The notes: generated by a model from the sequence alone, not told the origin. Counted from the stretch's first letter, positions 7,757 to 17,633 are shown. The stretch: 52,747 nt of DNA from Cyclobacteriaceae bacterium (GCA_024644875.1 JAHEGY010000021.1:1-52747); one strand, 5' to 3'. A program made the numbers and translations.

Positions 7757-10399
7757 CTATAGTTTAACAGCCGGACCGGAATAAACAATTTCAGTGCTTA
7801 ATACCTGTGTTGTTTTATTATCAGCGGTTCCTGACATATTCGGTAGCTTACCCCCAACAAAAACTTTAAATGATCCAGGTTCTAGAACTTTTTCTCCCAC
7901 CTCGTTTATAACCGCCAATTGATCAGGCAATAGTGTGAAATTTACTGTTCTTTGTTCTCCTTCTTTAAGATATACTTTCTGAAATCCTTCCAGTGCTATA
8001 TTGGGTACGCGAACACTTGCTTCCATATCTTTAATATATAATTGAACTACCTCAGCACCGGGAACCTGCCCAGCATTTCTGACTGTAACTTTAAGGGTGA
8101 TTTCATCAATACTTTTAAGTGTATTATCTGAGATCATAAGGTCAGAATATTTAAAATTAGTATATGAAAGTCCGTGTCCGAAAGGATATAGAGGATTTCC
8201 GGAGAAGTATTTGTATGTCCTTTCACGCATGTTATAATCTTCAAAATCAGGAATATCATCAATCGATTTATAAAACGTAACAGGTAATTTTCCGCTGGGA
8301 TTTACCTCTCCAAAGAGAATCTCAGCCAGGGCCATTCCTCCAAATTCACCCGGATACCAGGAATGAAGTATAACCGGAATATTTTTATCGGCATCATTCA
8401 CTGCTATAGCACTTCCGCCCATCAGTACCAGGACAACAGGTTTACCGGTATTTACTACTTTATTTATAAAATTTACCTGTGTAGATGGAAGCTTTATATC
8501 CGTACGGTCCCCCCCTGAAAATCCTTCCACCTTAATAGGCATTTCTTCTCCTTCGAGATATGGTGACAATCCCATGAATAGGATAGCGACATCAGAATCC
8601 TGTATAATTTTCAAGGCCTTTTCTGCCATATCAGGATAAGGCATACTCCATAAAAGTTTTGCAACCGGGTCATTCCCATAACTAAAAAACTCGATTTTGA
8701 TTGCATATTCTTTACCACCCTCAAGCGCCACATAAAATGATTTCTGCAATGGATGGTGAATATTATCAAATTCTATTTTCAGTGAATCTTCAAAATAAAG
8801 CTTTGCACCATTTCCGGCATTTACACCTATTGCATATTTTCCTGTTACCGGAGCCTTGATGTAGCCTTCCCATATAACCGAAAAGGGATCGGCCATTTTT
8901 CTGCTTATTGGTGTTTTGTCATTCCATGAGAAATCGATAGTTTTATCTCTTCTGATTATCTCAGGATCGCCTTCGAAATCCCTGTTGTTAAAATATCTCC
9001 CATTTAAGCCGGTTTTTCCGGAAGCCGTCAGGAAATCCGAAGGAATGGGGGTTAATACAGGTACACCATTGGTTATATGACAACCTGTTTCATATTCTAC
9101 TTGAATGCCATTTTTTCCTGCATATTCCCTGATTCCCCTGAGAGGTGTATATAGATTGTCAGAAGTTCCGTGATAGTTACCCAGCAAAACCCGGTAATCA
9201 TCTGCAAGTGGGCCAATTACCGCTATATTCTTTATCTGATCGGACAATGGAAGGATGTTGTCATTTTTTAAGAGAACAATTGATTCCCTGGACGCCTGCA
9301 AAGCCTTTTCCAGATTTGCCTTGTTTCGGACCACTTTGTAAGGAATGTCAGAATAAGGGACTTCGTCAGAAGGATCGAACATTCCCAGTTTTACTCTCGC
9401 TGTGAAGAGGCGTTTCAATGCGATGTCGATTTCTTCTTCAGAGATCAAGCCCTGTTGCACTGCCCCAAGCAGGAAAGGGGAAGTTGCGCCGCAGTTCAGA
9501 TCCGTTCCGGTTTTGAATGCCAGGGCAGCAGCTTCCTCGGGTGTTTCATTCAGGTGGTGCCCATTTTCCCTATAGAAATCATGTAGTGCCCAGCAGTCGG
9601 AGACAACATATCCATTAAACTTCCAATTATCTCTCAGTATGGATTGAAGTAAAAGGTTACTACCGCAACATGCTTCATCCCTGAAACGATTGTAGGCACA
9701 CATTATAGATGCCACATCTGCTTTCTTAATAGTTTTCTCAAAGGCTGGCAGATAAGTTTCCCAAAGATCAATATTATCCACATCCAGGTTTATGCTGTGC
9801 CTGCTATGTTCGGGTCCTGAATGGATTCCATAATGTTTTGATGTAGCTACTACTTTCAGATAGTTAGGGTCCTCCCCCTGCAGTGCTTTTATAAAAGAGA
9901 CAGCAAGCTCACCGGTTAGATATGGGTCCTCACCATATGTTTCCTGTCCTCTACCCCACCTCGGATCCCTGAAGATATTTATGTTAGGAGTCCAGAAAGT
10001 AAGGCCATAATATATGTCCCTTTTTCCCAGTTCCTGAAATTTATTAAACTTAGCTCTGGCTTCATCTGATATTACTTCACCAATTTCCCCGATAAGTTTT
10101 CTATTCCAGGAGGCGGCCATTCCAATAGCCTGAGGAAATACAGTCGCTTTACCGGCCCTGCCAACTCCGTGCAGGCATTCATTCCACCAGTTGTATGCAG
10201 GTATATCCAATCTTTCAATAGCAGGTGCGTCATAATTTAATTGCCCAATCTTTTCTGACAGTGTGAGCCTGTCAACCAGATCATTTACACGATCCTCCAG
10301 TGGTAAATCCGGGTTTTGAAAAGGATAAACAGTTTCTATTGAAGTATTGCAATATTGAAAAAACAGGATTATGCCGGCAACCAGAAAAAATCTTTTCAT
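7757..10399 (-). CDS. Glycoside hydrolase family 3 with PA14 insert (beta-xylosidase/beta-glucosidase)
   Basis: An 880-residue exported enzyme removing non-reducing-end sugars from plant or microbial glycans. The start at MKRFF is preferred over an ATG 90 bases upstream because it gives a signal peptide, possibly a lipoprotein one (FFQYC, Cys17). The order is GH3 N-terminal barrel with YNWWNECLHGVG (typical of xylosidase-like GH3), KHYGIHSGPEHSRH, and the nucleophile Asp268 in VVSDCWA; then the GH3 C-terminal domain carrying a PA14 carbohydrate-binding insertion at about residues 460-600; then a terminal FN3-like domain. Xylosidase versus glucosidase activity cannot be settled here. No SusCD pair or other glycosidase is nearby. 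It lies 22 bases after the HD-PycTM gene on the same strand. Confidence 0.93.
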   Translation of the reverse strand: MKRFFLVAGIILFFQYCNTSIETVYPFQNPDLPLEDRVNDLVDRLTLSEKIGQLNYDAPAIERLDIPAYNWWNECLHGVGRAGKATVFPQAIGMAASWNRKLIGEIGEVISDEARAKFNKFQELGKRDIYYGLTFWTPNINIFRDPRWGRGQETYGEDPYLTGELAVSFIKALQGEDPNYLKVVATSKHYGIHSGPEHSRHSINLDVDNIDLWETYLPAFEKTIKKADVASIMCAYNRFRDEACCGSNLLLQSILRDNWKFNGYVVSDCWALHDFYRENGHHLNETPEEAAALAFKTGTDLNCGATSPFLLGAVQQGLISEEEIDIALKRLFTARVKLGMFDPSDEVPYSDIPYKVVRNKANLEKALQASRESIVLLKNDNILPLSDQIKNIAVIGPLADDYRVLLGNYHGTSDNLYTPLRGIREYAGKNGIQVEYETGCHITNGVPVLTPIPSDFLTASGKTGLNGRYFNNRDFEGDPEIIRRDKTIDFSWNDKTPISRKMADPFSVIWEGYIKAPVTGKYAIGVNAGNGAKLYFEDSLKIEFDNIHHPLQKSFYVALEGGKEYAIKIEFFSYGNDPVAKLLWSMPYPDMAEKALKIIQDSDVAILFMGLSPYLEGEEMPIKVEGFSGGDRTDIKLPSTQVNFINKVVNTGKPVVLVLMGGSAIAVNDADKNIPVILHSWYPGEFGGMALAEILFGEVNPSGKLPVTFYKSIDDIPDFEDYNMRERTYKYFSGNPLYPFGHGLSYTNFKYSDLMISDNTLKSIDEITLKVTVRNAGQVPGAEVVQLYIKDMEASVRVPNIALEGFQKVYLKEGEQRTVNFTLLPDQLAVINEVGEKVLEPGSFKVFVGGKLPNMSGTADNKTTQVLSTEIVYSGPAVKL

Positions 10400-10421
10400 G
10401 GAATTATTGTTAAATATGTTT

Positions 10422-11621
10422 TTAAATTGTGGTTGTAGGAAACAAAAATACAGCAATGGCAAAAGCCAGTACTGAAATAACCAGTCCATACATAAAAATG
10501 GTATATGATATTCTTAAGTATAAGTACTTCTTACCAAGGACTTTACCCAGAAAGTAGATATCTCTGATCATACTTCCATATAGGAATTCTCTATCATTCA
10601 TTAATTCTTTAACCCCCCATTCATAATCATTCAGCGGCATTTTATAGAAATTACCGAAGAACAAGAGGTTGGTACGCCTTTTCATAATATCATCCTTGGT
10701 GAAAACTCCGGCCGTTAAATTCGGACGGGTAGCCAGGATAGAAAATATTATCGTGGCTGTACTTACAAAAGTCAGAATTATGGTTGGCGGGATCAAATTC
10801 GGATCGGTAGCAAATTTATTGAACAATACAGAAAACACAATTGACATCATAATAGAGTTTATGGATATCATTATGTTGGCCTTATTATCAGCCATAGAGC
10901 TGAAGTCTACATGATTTCGTGAGGTAATTCTGAAAAGTGTTTCTATTCCCCGTGTGGGTTTTTTATTATCCTTTTTTTTTTTCTTTTTATCAGGTTTCGG
11001 GGAGTCATTATCGTCAACGAGGATGTCTTTATACAATACTTTCATCTTTTTCAAATTCTCTTTTTTGGCCGGGAGTAGCTTTTCTTTAGCATAACTCGTA
11101 AAAAAAGAATGATTTTTTAAAAATTTTATGCTGTTTTTAAACCATTCATCCAGCTGGATCTCATCTGGAAAAACCAGAGAAAATTCTTTTCTTAAAAGTT
11201 CAGATTTTTTGAAAAACTCTGTTGTGGAAACATGATAAAGATCCGCATCACAAAGTACTTCCTCCATTAAATTTAAAGGGTTTTGCGGGATCTTGGTAGC
11301 CATTATGCAACCACCTACAGCTTCAATCTTCTCCTTCCCGGCGCCTTCCTTTTTTAGAAACTCCTCCGCCACATCCCTGCTATTGGCTTCATGATTTTTC
11401 ATACCTTTATAATAACCGGTATCATGAAACCATGCTGCAATTAAAACAGTTTCTAACTCATCATCCGAGAGATTGCTGGCAATTCCAATTTCCTTTGAGG
11501 CATTTACGACTTCCTGTGTGTGTTCTAAATCATGGTAATATATCCCGTTCGATAAATTTTCCTTTAAAAATGATTCGACATACTTTTCGCTCTTGTTTAA
11601 AAGCGCAGATTCTACTTCCAT
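10422..11621 (-). CDS. HD phosphohydrolase fused to a Pycsar-effector-type transmembrane domain
   Basis: A 399-residue two-part protein. Residues 1-195 are an HD-superfamily metal-dependent phosphohydrolase with complete ligands: His34 in HDLEHTQE, His66-Asp67 in WFHDTGYY, and an Asp in LCDADLYH. A lysine-rich linker (212-217) leads to residues 225-399, which match the DUF5706/PycTM domain: ADNKANIMISINSI, paired hydrophobic segments at about 249-269 and 277-297, FFGNFYKMP, and a final hydrophobic segment at 372-394. PycTM domains are membrane effectors activated by cCMP or cUMP in Pycsar anti-phage systems. No nucleotide cyclase adjoins it, so a defence role is unproven; signalling or housekeeping is possible. 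Confidence 0.85.
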   Translation of the reverse strand: MEVESALLNKSEKYVESFLKENLSNGIYYHDLEHTQEVVNASKEIGIASNLSDDELETVLIAAWFHDTGYYKGMKNHEANSRDVAEEFLKKEGAGKEKIEAVGGCIMATKIPQNPLNLMEEVLCDADLYHVSTTEFFKKSELLRKEFSLVFPDEIQLDEWFKNSIKFLKNHSFFTSYAKEKLLPAKKENLKKMKVLYKDILVDDNDSPKPDKKKKKKDNKKPTRGIETLFRITSRNHVDFSSMADNKANIMISINSIMMSIVFSVLFNKFATDPNLIPPTIILTFVSTATIIFSILATRPNLTAGVFTKDDIMKRRTNLLFFGNFYKMPLNDYEWGVKELMNDREFLYGSMIRDIYFLGKVLGKKYLYLRISYTIFMYGLVISVLAFAIAVFLFPTTTI

Positions 11622-11775
11622 CGTTACCGCATAATTTTGGTTTCTAAATATAAATATTTTTTGTCTTATTATTTTACTTTGAAATATAAAAGAAAACTAT
11701 TTCAGTTCTGATCAAATAATATTAATTTCCAGCAGCAAGCATTTTCAACATATTTACCTTATTAAGACCATATTT

Positions 11776-12681
11776 ATGATTAGCAGCTTCCTGTTTAAAG
11801 TCATAGTTACACTTAACTTACTAATAGGATTCGCCGGTTGTATATTTCTGGAGGAAGAAGATGATTCTGGTAAATCCATAATTACTTCAGGTGATTATCA
11901 GTATGATGTATATGCTTATGAGAAAGTTTTTAAATTACCAGGAAGGCTGGAGGAAATTTCCGGTTTGGCATATTGGAAAGAAAATATCCTTCTATGCGTG
12001 GAAGATGAAAATGGCCGACTGTATTTATATGATCATGCAAAAGAAGAAATTATACAGGAAATAAAATTTGGCAAAAAGGGCGATTATGAAGGGGTTACAC
12101 AATCTGAGGATATAGCCTATGTGATCAGAAGCACAGGAAAACTTTTTTATTTCAAGATTGAAGACGAACCTGAAGTAACCACGGTAGATTTACCTTTCAA
12201 AAGCAGCAATGACCTGGAAGGTATTACAAAAGGACATAAAACAGATAACTTTTATATTGCCTGCAAACAAAATCCGGAAGTACTGGAAAATGGAGTTGAA
12301 GGAAGAGCTGTTTATACTTATAATGTAAAAAAAGATAAGGTCAAAACCAGACCTTACATCCACCTTACCTCGGAATCATTTAAAGAGGAGATAAAAAGGG
12401 CTGGTTTGAACACATCGAAACATATGCCATTTATGCCTTCAGGAATAGCGGTTCATCCTATTACGGAAGATGTATTCCTGATATCTTCTATTGGTAAACT
12501 TCTGATAGTACTGGACAAATCAGGCTCTATTGTTTCCATGGCTCCCTTAAAAAGATCTTTATTCAGGCAGCCAGAAGGCATTTGTTTTGATATTGAAGGC
12601 AATATGTTTATATCCAGTGAGGGAAGAGGGAAAAAAGGTTATATACTAAAATTTATTCCAACCAGGATTAATCAAGAGTAA
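11776..12681 (+). CDS. SdiA-regulated-like beta-propeller lipoprotein
   Basis: A 301-residue protein with a lipoprotein signal peptide (lipobox GFAGC, Cys22). The mature part has repeated blade-like segments: LEEISGLAYWKENILLCVEDE, DYEGVTQ, SNDLEGITKG, MPSGIAVHP and RQPEGICFD. These [S/Y/D]-x-EG-[VI] strands are characteristic of SdiA-regulated and related propeller domains (YjiK type). It is anchored in the membrane, facing the periplasm or surface. The molecular function is unknown. It is transcribed alone, convergent with a small membrane gene that overlaps its last ten bases. Confidence 0.72.
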   Translation: MISSFLFKVIVTLNLLIGFAGCIFLEEEDDSGKSIITSGDYQYDVYAYEKVFKLPGRLEEISGLAYWKENILLCVEDENGRLYLYDHAKEEIIQEIKFGKKGDYEGVTQSEDIAYVIRSTGKLFYFKIEDEPEVTTVDLPFKSSNDLEGITKGHKTDNFYIACKQNPEVLENGVEGRAVYTYNVKKDKVKTRPYIHLTSESFKEEIKRAGLNTSKHMPFMPSGIAVHPITEDVFLISSIGKLLIVLDKSGSIVSMAPLKRSLFRQPEGICFDIEGNMFISSEGRGKKGYILKFIPTRINQE

Positions 12682-12854
12682 TAGGTCAGAGAAAAATAAA
12701 TTATTAAAAGAAAAATAATTGGTGGTATAAGAAAAGAGATAACCTTCATCCTGGTTTTCATATCAATAAACCAAAGGATCAACCAGGGTTTATACATGCC
12801 TGCCATTAGTAATGTCAAGAGGAAAAACAACAGGAGCAGCACAGCCGATTTCAT
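12672..12854 (-). CDS. Small two-helix membrane protein (60 aa)
   Basis: The 60-residue protein has two hydrophobic helices separated by a short loop with YKPW and FIDMKTRMKV. The KP-W-L-W...R-KV pattern between two helices recurs in small uncharacterised Bacteroidota membrane proteins. It lies 59 bases after infB on the same strand, so it may be read as a distal part of that transcript unless the weak hairpin at 12891-12905 stops it. No function can be given. Confidence 0.6.
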   Translation of the reverse strand: MKSAVLLLLFFLLTLLMAGMYKPWLILWFIDMKTRMKVISFLIPPIIFLLIIYFSLTYYS

Positions 12855-12884
12855 ATCCCGTAAATCAGAGGGGCTTTATAATTT

Positions 12885-12905
12885 AAAAATAAGGTAAAAG
12901 ACCTT
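12885..12905 (-). terminator. Possible weak terminator after infB
   Basis: On the minus strand AAGGT-CTTTT-ACCTT forms a 5-bp hairpin followed by A and a run of five T. It sits eight bases beyond the infB stop. Short stem, so only a partial stop is likely. Confidence 0.3.
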
Positions 12906-12913
12906 TTTAATGC

Positions 12914-15646
12914 TTATAATTTACGAGCAGTTTCCCTCTCCTCATATGCTTCAATTATGTCGCCGGTCTTCAAGTCATTGTAATTTTTAATGCTGATTCC
13001 GCATTCATATCCGGATTTTACCTCATTGACGTCATCTTTAAATCTTTTTAAAGCACCTATCTCCCCACTATAGATAACAATTCCATCTCGTACAAGTCGA
13101 ATATTATTTGACTTTTTAATAATGCCATCGGTAACCATGCATCCTGCTACGCTTCCAACTTTTGATATTTTAAAAACTTCACGTATTTCAACATTTCCAG
13201 TGATCACTTCCTCAACATCAGGAGCAAGCATACCTTCCATAGCATCTTTTATCTCATTGATGGCATCGTATATGACGGAATAGAGCCGGATCTCGATTTC
13301 TTCCTGTTCAGCAAGTCTTCTTGCATTTGCAGAAGGTCTAACCTGGAAGCCAAGGATAATGGCATCTGAGGCAGAGGCAAGCAGAACGTCAGATTCAGAA
13401 ATTTGTCCCACCCCTTTTTGAATAATATTAACCTGGACTTCTTCCGTGGATAGGTTTAGCAGTGAGTCTGACAGAGCTTCTACCGATCCGTCGACATCGC
13501 CTTTAACTATTACATTAAGTTCTTTAAAACTACCTATTGCAAGTCTGCGTCCGATTTCATCCAGTGTGATGTGTTTTTTAGTACGCAAGGATTGTTCGCG
13601 CACCAGTTGCTGACGTTTATTAGACATTTCACGGGCCTCACGTTCAGTCTGCATCACATGAAATTTTTCCCCGGCCTGAGGCGCACCATCGAGACCGAGC
13701 ATAAGTACAGGGGTAGAAGGATTGGCAAGGTCCAGGGTTTTGCCTATATGATCGAACATTGCTTTCACACGTCCGTAATGTTCACCTGCAAGTACAATAT
13801 CACCAACTTTAAGTGTTCCTGCCTGTACCAGGATTGTAGCGACATAGCCCCTGCCCTTATCAAGCGAGGCTTCAATGACAGTACCTAGAGCTGGTTTATT
13901 CGGATTTGCCGATAGTTCCAGGAGTTCGGCTTCCAATAATACTTTCTCAAGTAATTCGTCAATTCCCACGCCCGTCTTAGCTGAAATTTCCTGACATTGA
14001 TATTTACCACCCCAATCCTCAACAAGAATATTCATGTTGGCTAATTCTTCTTTTATCTTATCAGGATTTGCATTCGGTTTATCAATTTTATTTATGGCAA
14101 TTACAATTGGAACTTCTGCAATCTGAGCATGATTTATTGCTTCTTTAGTCTGTGGCATTACGTTGTCGTCGGCTGCTACCACTATAATGACCACATCAGT
14201 GATCTTGGCTCCCCGGGCACGCATGGCTGTAAAAGCTTCATGGCCCGGTGTATCAAGAAATGCAATTCTTTTATCACTATCCGTGACCACATCGTAAGCA
14301 CCGATATGTTGTGTGATTCCTCCGGCCTCTTGTTCAATAATTTTTGAATGCCGGATATAGTCAAGCAGTGAAGTTTTACCATGATCCACATGCCCCATGA
14401 TGGTTACAATCGGAGCCCTTGGTTCAAGATCCTTATCTTCATCCTGCTTCTCCTCAACCTCAAATTCTTCTTCCTCACTTCCGAATTTTACATCGTAGCC
14501 AAACTCATCTGCGATAATGGTTATCGCCTCAGCATCCAGCCGCTGGTTTATCGAAACGAACATTCCCAGGCTCATGCAAGTAGAAATGACCTCATTAACG
14601 CTAACATTCATTAAGGAAGCGAGATCATTTGCAGAAATAAATTCATTGACCTGCAGCGTCATTGCTTCTTCTTCCTTCTTCTGCATCATTTCTTCATGAG
14701 CTTCGGCTACTGCTGATCTTTTCTCCTTCCTGTATTTTGCCCTGCTTACCGAACCTTTAGTTTTGGATCCGCTTAATTTGGCAAGAGTAGCCTTGATTTG
14801 CTCCTGAATTTCCTTTTCTGATACTTCCTCTTTCTGAACTTTTGATTTTCTGGTATCCCTTTGTTTTGACCTGCTATCTTTGCCCTGCCCTTCGCCATGA
14901 GCAGGCTTTGGGATCCTTTTCCTTGGTCGTTTCTTCTTATTCTTTTCTTTCTGCTCATCACTGGAAGCGATCGGCCTGGCAACTTTTTTCTTTTTTTCAG
15001 GGAGATTTATTTTTCCCACCACCTTAAGTCCCCTAAGAGATTCGGCTTTTGCCTCGATCACTTTTTCTCCTTTTGCTTTGGATTCCGGAGGTATATCTTT
15101 TTCTTCTTCCGGTTCTTTAGAAGACACTTCTTCTTCGACTACCTCTTCCTTTTCTTCAGCAACTGGTTCTTCTATTTCCTTTTCAGGTATTTCCTCTTTT
15201 TCCTTTTCCTCATCTTCCGGCTTCTTTTTTTCTTCTTCCAGATCAATTTTCCCGACAACCTTTATGCCTTTGAGTTTAGGTTTATCATCCCACAATTCCT
15301 TTTCCTCTTCAGCCTCTTCTTCTTTTTCTTCAACTTCCTCGAGCTTTTTAGTTGCTGTAATTGATTTTATCAGGATCTCCTCTTCCTCATCATTCTGCCT
15401 CTCCTCCTCCGTAATTTCTGAATCGATAATAAAATTGTCAGAGTGTTTTTTTCCAATAGTTAAACCAAGTGCCTCCTCCTTATCCATAGCAGATGTAGCA
15501 AATTCCTTGGATAATATCTGGAATTCCTCCGGAGTAATTTTGGAATTGGGATTATTATCCACCTTGAATCCTTTAGATTCCAGATAATCAAGGATAGTGT
15601 TTTTCCCGATATTCAGTTTCCTGGCAACTTGGCTTAATCTCATCAT
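12914..15646 (-). CDS. infB: Translation initiation factor IF-2
   Basis: IF-2 delivers initiator tRNA to the 30S subunit and promotes subunit joining by GTP hydrolysis. The 910-residue protein has the N-terminal IF2N helix-turn-helix ([18 protein letters not shown]), a long Lys/Glu-rich low-complexity linker at about 90-330, a second IF2N module ([17 protein letters not shown]), then the G domain with [23 protein letters not shown] and [10 protein letters not shown], and the C-terminal fMet-tRNA-binding domains. Length is usual for Bacteroidota. Last main gene of rimP-nusA-infB, 39 bases after nusA. Confidence 0.98.
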   Translation of the reverse strand: MMRLSQVARKLNIGKNTILDYLESKGFKVDNNPNSKITPEEFQILSKEFATSAMDKEEALGLTIGKKHSDNFIIDSEITEEERQNDEEEEILIKSITATKKLEEVEEKEEEAEEEKELWDDKPKLKGIKVVGKIDLEEEKKKPEDEEKEKEEIPEKEIEEPVAEEKEEVVEEEVSSKEPEEEKDIPPESKAKGEKVIEAKAESLRGLKVVGKINLPEKKKKVARPIASSDEQKEKNKKKRPRKRIPKPAHGEGQGKDSRSKQRDTRKSKVQKEEVSEKEIQEQIKATLAKLSGSKTKGSVSRAKYRKEKRSAVAEAHEEMMQKKEEEAMTLQVNEFISANDLASLMNVSVNEVISTCMSLGMFVSINQRLDAEAITIIADEFGYDVKFGSEEEEFEVEEKQDEDKDLEPRAPIVTIMGHVDHGKTSLLDYIRHSKIIEQEAGGITQHIGAYDVVTDSDKRIAFLDTPGHEAFTAMRARGAKITDVVIIVVAADDNVMPQTKEAINHAQIAEVPIVIAINKIDKPNANPDKIKEELANMNILVEDWGGKYQCQEISAKTGVGIDELLEKVLLEAELLELSANPNKPALGTVIEASLDKGRGYVATILVQAGTLKVGDIVLAGEHYGRVKAMFDHIGKTLDLANPSTPVLMLGLDGAPQAGEKFHVMQTEREAREMSNKRQQLVREQSLRTKKHITLDEIGRRLAIGSFKELNVIVKGDVDGSVEALSDSLLNLSTEEVQVNIIQKGVGQISESDVLLASASDAIILGFQVRPSANARRLAEQEEIEIRLYSVIYDAINEIKDAMEGMLAPDVEEVITGNVEIREVFKISKVGSVAGCMVTDGIIKKSNNIRLVRDGIVIYSGEIGALKRFKDDVNEVKSGYECGISIKNYNDLKTGDIIEAYEERETARKL

Positions 15647-15685
15647 ATTGTTACAGTCAATTTAGCTTTTTATTACCGAATAGTA

Positions 15686-16927
15686 TTATTCAAACTCCTG
15701 TTTTAATACTTTCAATACGTCCTCTATGGTCTCTTCTTCTAAATCAGTTCTTCTGAGTATATCTTCTTTAGGTAGAGCCAGAACGCTTTTAGCAGTATCA
15801 AGGCCTACTCTTTTTAACTCATCAATTACCCAGTCATCGATTTCATCAACAAATTCATCAAGGTCAACATCTTCTTCTTCACTTTCATCAAGATCCCTGA
15901 ATACATCTATTTCGTATCCTACAAGTTTGCTGGCTAATTTGATATTATGTCCACCTTTACCAATAGCAAGGGATACCTGATCGGGTTTCATGAAAACTGA
16001 TACCCTTCCATTTTCTTGTTCAATTTTAATCGAAGTAATCTTTGCGGGACTTAGGGCACGTTGAATGTACAGTTCAAGATTGTCTGTACAATTGATCACA
16101 TCAATGTTTTCATTTTGAAGCTCGCGTACTATACTATGAATTCTGGACCCTTTCATTCCTACACAGGCTCCAACGGGATCTATACGGTCATCATAGGATT
16201 CCACGGCAACTTTGGCCCTTTCTCCAGGTTCACGAACCACGTTTCTAATGGTTATCAATCCATCGAACACTTCGGGGACTTCACTTTCAAATAACCTTTC
16301 CAGGAATTTCGGAGATGTCCTAGATAATATTATTCTGGGATTTCCATTCACCATTTCAACCCTTTGTACAACAGCTCGTACAGATTCACCTTTTCTGTAT
16401 CTGTCCTTAGCTATTTGCTCAGTTTTTGGTAATATTAATTCATTACCTTCTGCATCAATCAGGAGTACTTCTCGTGGCAAAACCTGATATACTTCTCCCA
16501 TGATCAACTCCCCAACAAGATCCTTATACTTCTGAAAGAGAATATCTTTTTCCAGGTCTTTGATTTTCTGCATCAAGGTTTGTCGGGCCATCATAACGGC
16601 TCTTCTTCCGAAATCTTCGAGCTTGATCTCCTCTGAAACCTCCTCGCCAATTTCAAAATCAGGTTCTATTTTTTTAGCTTCTGAAAGGCTGATCTTATCA
16701 TGATCCCAGATATCTTCAGAGTTATCATCCACTATCTCCCTGAAACGCCATATTTCGAGATCGCCCTTATCAGCATTGATCACAATATCAAAATTGTCAT
16801 CTTCTGTGAATTTTTTCCTGATCATTGTTCTAAATACATCTTCAAGTATCCGGATCATAGTAGGACGATCCACATTTTTGTTCCTAGCAAACTCAGCAAA
16901 TGACTCTATTAATATTCTAGCGTCCAT
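15686..16927 (-). CDS. nusA: Transcription termination/antitermination factor NusA
   Basis: NusA binds RNA polymerase and nascent RNA, promoting pausing and hairpin-dependent termination. The 413-residue protein has the N-terminal polymerase-binding domain, an S1 domain (about 130-195), then KH domains with DPVGACVGMKGSRI and VSLAIGKGGHNIKLASK, and an acidic C-terminal helical segment. It lacks the two long acidic repeats of E. coli NusA, as is usual in this phylum. It begins five bases after rimP. Since the operon leader contains a terminator-like hairpin, self-regulation by NusA is plausible. Confidence 0.97.
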   Translation of the reverse strand: MDARILIESFAEFARNKNVDRPTMIRILEDVFRTMIRKKFTEDDNFDIVINADKGDLEIWRFREIVDDNSEDIWDHDKISLSEAKKIEPDFEIGEEVSEEIKLEDFGRRAVMMARQTLMQKIKDLEKDILFQKYKDLVGELIMGEVYQVLPREVLLIDAEGNELILPKTEQIAKDRYRKGESVRAVVQRVEMVNGNPRIILSRTSPKFLERLFESEVPEVFDGLITIRNVVREPGERAKVAVESYDDRIDPVGACVGMKGSRIHSIVRELQNENIDVINCTDNLELYIQRALSPAKITSIKIEQENGRVSVFMKPDQVSLAIGKGGHNIKLASKLVGYEIDVFRDLDESEEEDVDLDEFVDEIDDWVIDELKRVGLDTAKSVLALPKEDILRRTDLEEETIEDVLKVLKQEFE

Positions 16928-16932
16928 TGTTT

Positions 16933-17397
16933 TTATTTAAATGCCACTAATACTTTACTACTTTTTATATCCGCAAAGGGAATAAACAAATCTTCATCCT
17001 CCTTTTTTTTACCTGTATTAATTTTCAAGGTAATACCAGAATTATCAGTCCCTTTTAAGTCGCCTTTAATCCTTTCTCCGTTCATCAGGTCAATTTTCAA
17101 TTGCCTTCCAATATTTTTATTGTACTGCCTTACAGATGTTAACGGAAAATCTAATCCTGGTGAGGATACTTCCAGTGTATAGCTTTCCTCAAACATATTC
17201 AATAATTCCAATTCCTCTGATACAGAGCGGGAGATATCAGCACAAATATCAACACTTATACCCTCGTCACCGTCTACAAGGATCACCACTTTTTCATTAC
17301 CTCTTTTACCAGTTAATTTCACATCAACCACAAAAAAAGAGTCATCGGGTAAGTAACCCTCCGTTATTCTCTGTATATCTTCAGATTTCAGTTCCAA
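16933..17397 (-). CDS. rimP: Ribosome maturation factor RimP
   Basis: RimP is needed for 30S subunit maturation. The 154-residue protein keeps the family pattern FFVVDV, ILVDGDEGISVDICADISR, and LEVSSPGLDFPL. The start chosen is TTG at 17397. An in-frame ATG at 17439 would add 14 residues, but those codons consist mainly of a perfect 9-bp hairpin and would begin only about 13 bases after the predicted transcription start. The TTG leaves about 20 residues before the first beta strand, as in related RimP proteins. First gene of rimP-nusA-infB. Confidence 0.9.
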   Translation of the reverse strand: MELKSEDIQRITEGYLPDDSFFVVDVKLTGKRGNEKVVILVDGDEGISVDICADISRSVSEELELLNMFEESYTLEVSSPGLDFPLTSVRQYNKNIGRQLKIDLMNGERIKGDLKGTDNSGITLKINTGKKKEDEDLFIPFADIKSSKVLVAFK

Positions 17398-17412
17398 ATT
17401 TAATCCAATAAA

Positions 17413-17434
17413 AGAGGGGACTTGTGTCCCCTCT
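17413..17434 (-). promoter_or_regulatory. Terminator-like hairpin in the rimP leader (possible attenuator)
   Basis: AGAGGGGAC and GTCCCCTCT pair perfectly over 9 bp with a 4-base loop. On the minus strand the stem ends in TCT and runs into TTTATT. It lies between the predicted promoter (17459-17489) and the rimP TTG, so it is in the 5' leader of the operon encoding NusA, a termination factor. Leader-controlled rimP-nusA-infB operons are known in other bacteria; homology to those leaders is not claimed. Confidence 0.6.
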
Positions 17435-17458
17435 ATCACAAAAGATATAATTCAGATG

Positions 17459-17489
17459 CAAAGATACTTAAAATGAAAATCAAAACAAA
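17459..17489 (-). promoter_or_regulatory. Promoter of rimP-nusA-infB
   Basis: On the minus strand TTTG (17486-17489), a 19-base spacer and TATCTTTG (17459-17466) match exactly the Bacteroidota sigma-ABfr consensus TTTG-N19-TAnnTTTG. The start would fall near 17452, about 55 bases before the TTG of rimP. Confidence 0.65.
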
Positions 17490-17633
17490 TTTTTATAATT
17501 TAAGTGATAGACTTGGAAGTTAAGGTTTACATACTAAACATATAATCCGGAAAATAAAATTGTATTTATTTCACTATTAATGACTATTCTTCCACTTTTG
17601 TAGTCCATATGTAATAATATTCTTTAGAATAAT

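Noticed and set aside
10400-10489. 30-residue upstream extension of the GH3 protein
   Set aside because: It overlaps the end of the HD-PycTM gene and precedes a complete signal peptide starting at 10399.
14897-15587. Ser-rich and Phe-rich open frames on the plus strand opposite infB
   Set aside because: They are antisense shadows of the Lys/Glu-rich linker of IF-2, whose codon bias leaves the other frames open.
17398-17439. N-terminal extension of RimP from the ATG at 17439
   Set aside because: The extra codons are the leader hairpin and lie almost at the transcription start; the TTG at 17397 fits family length better.
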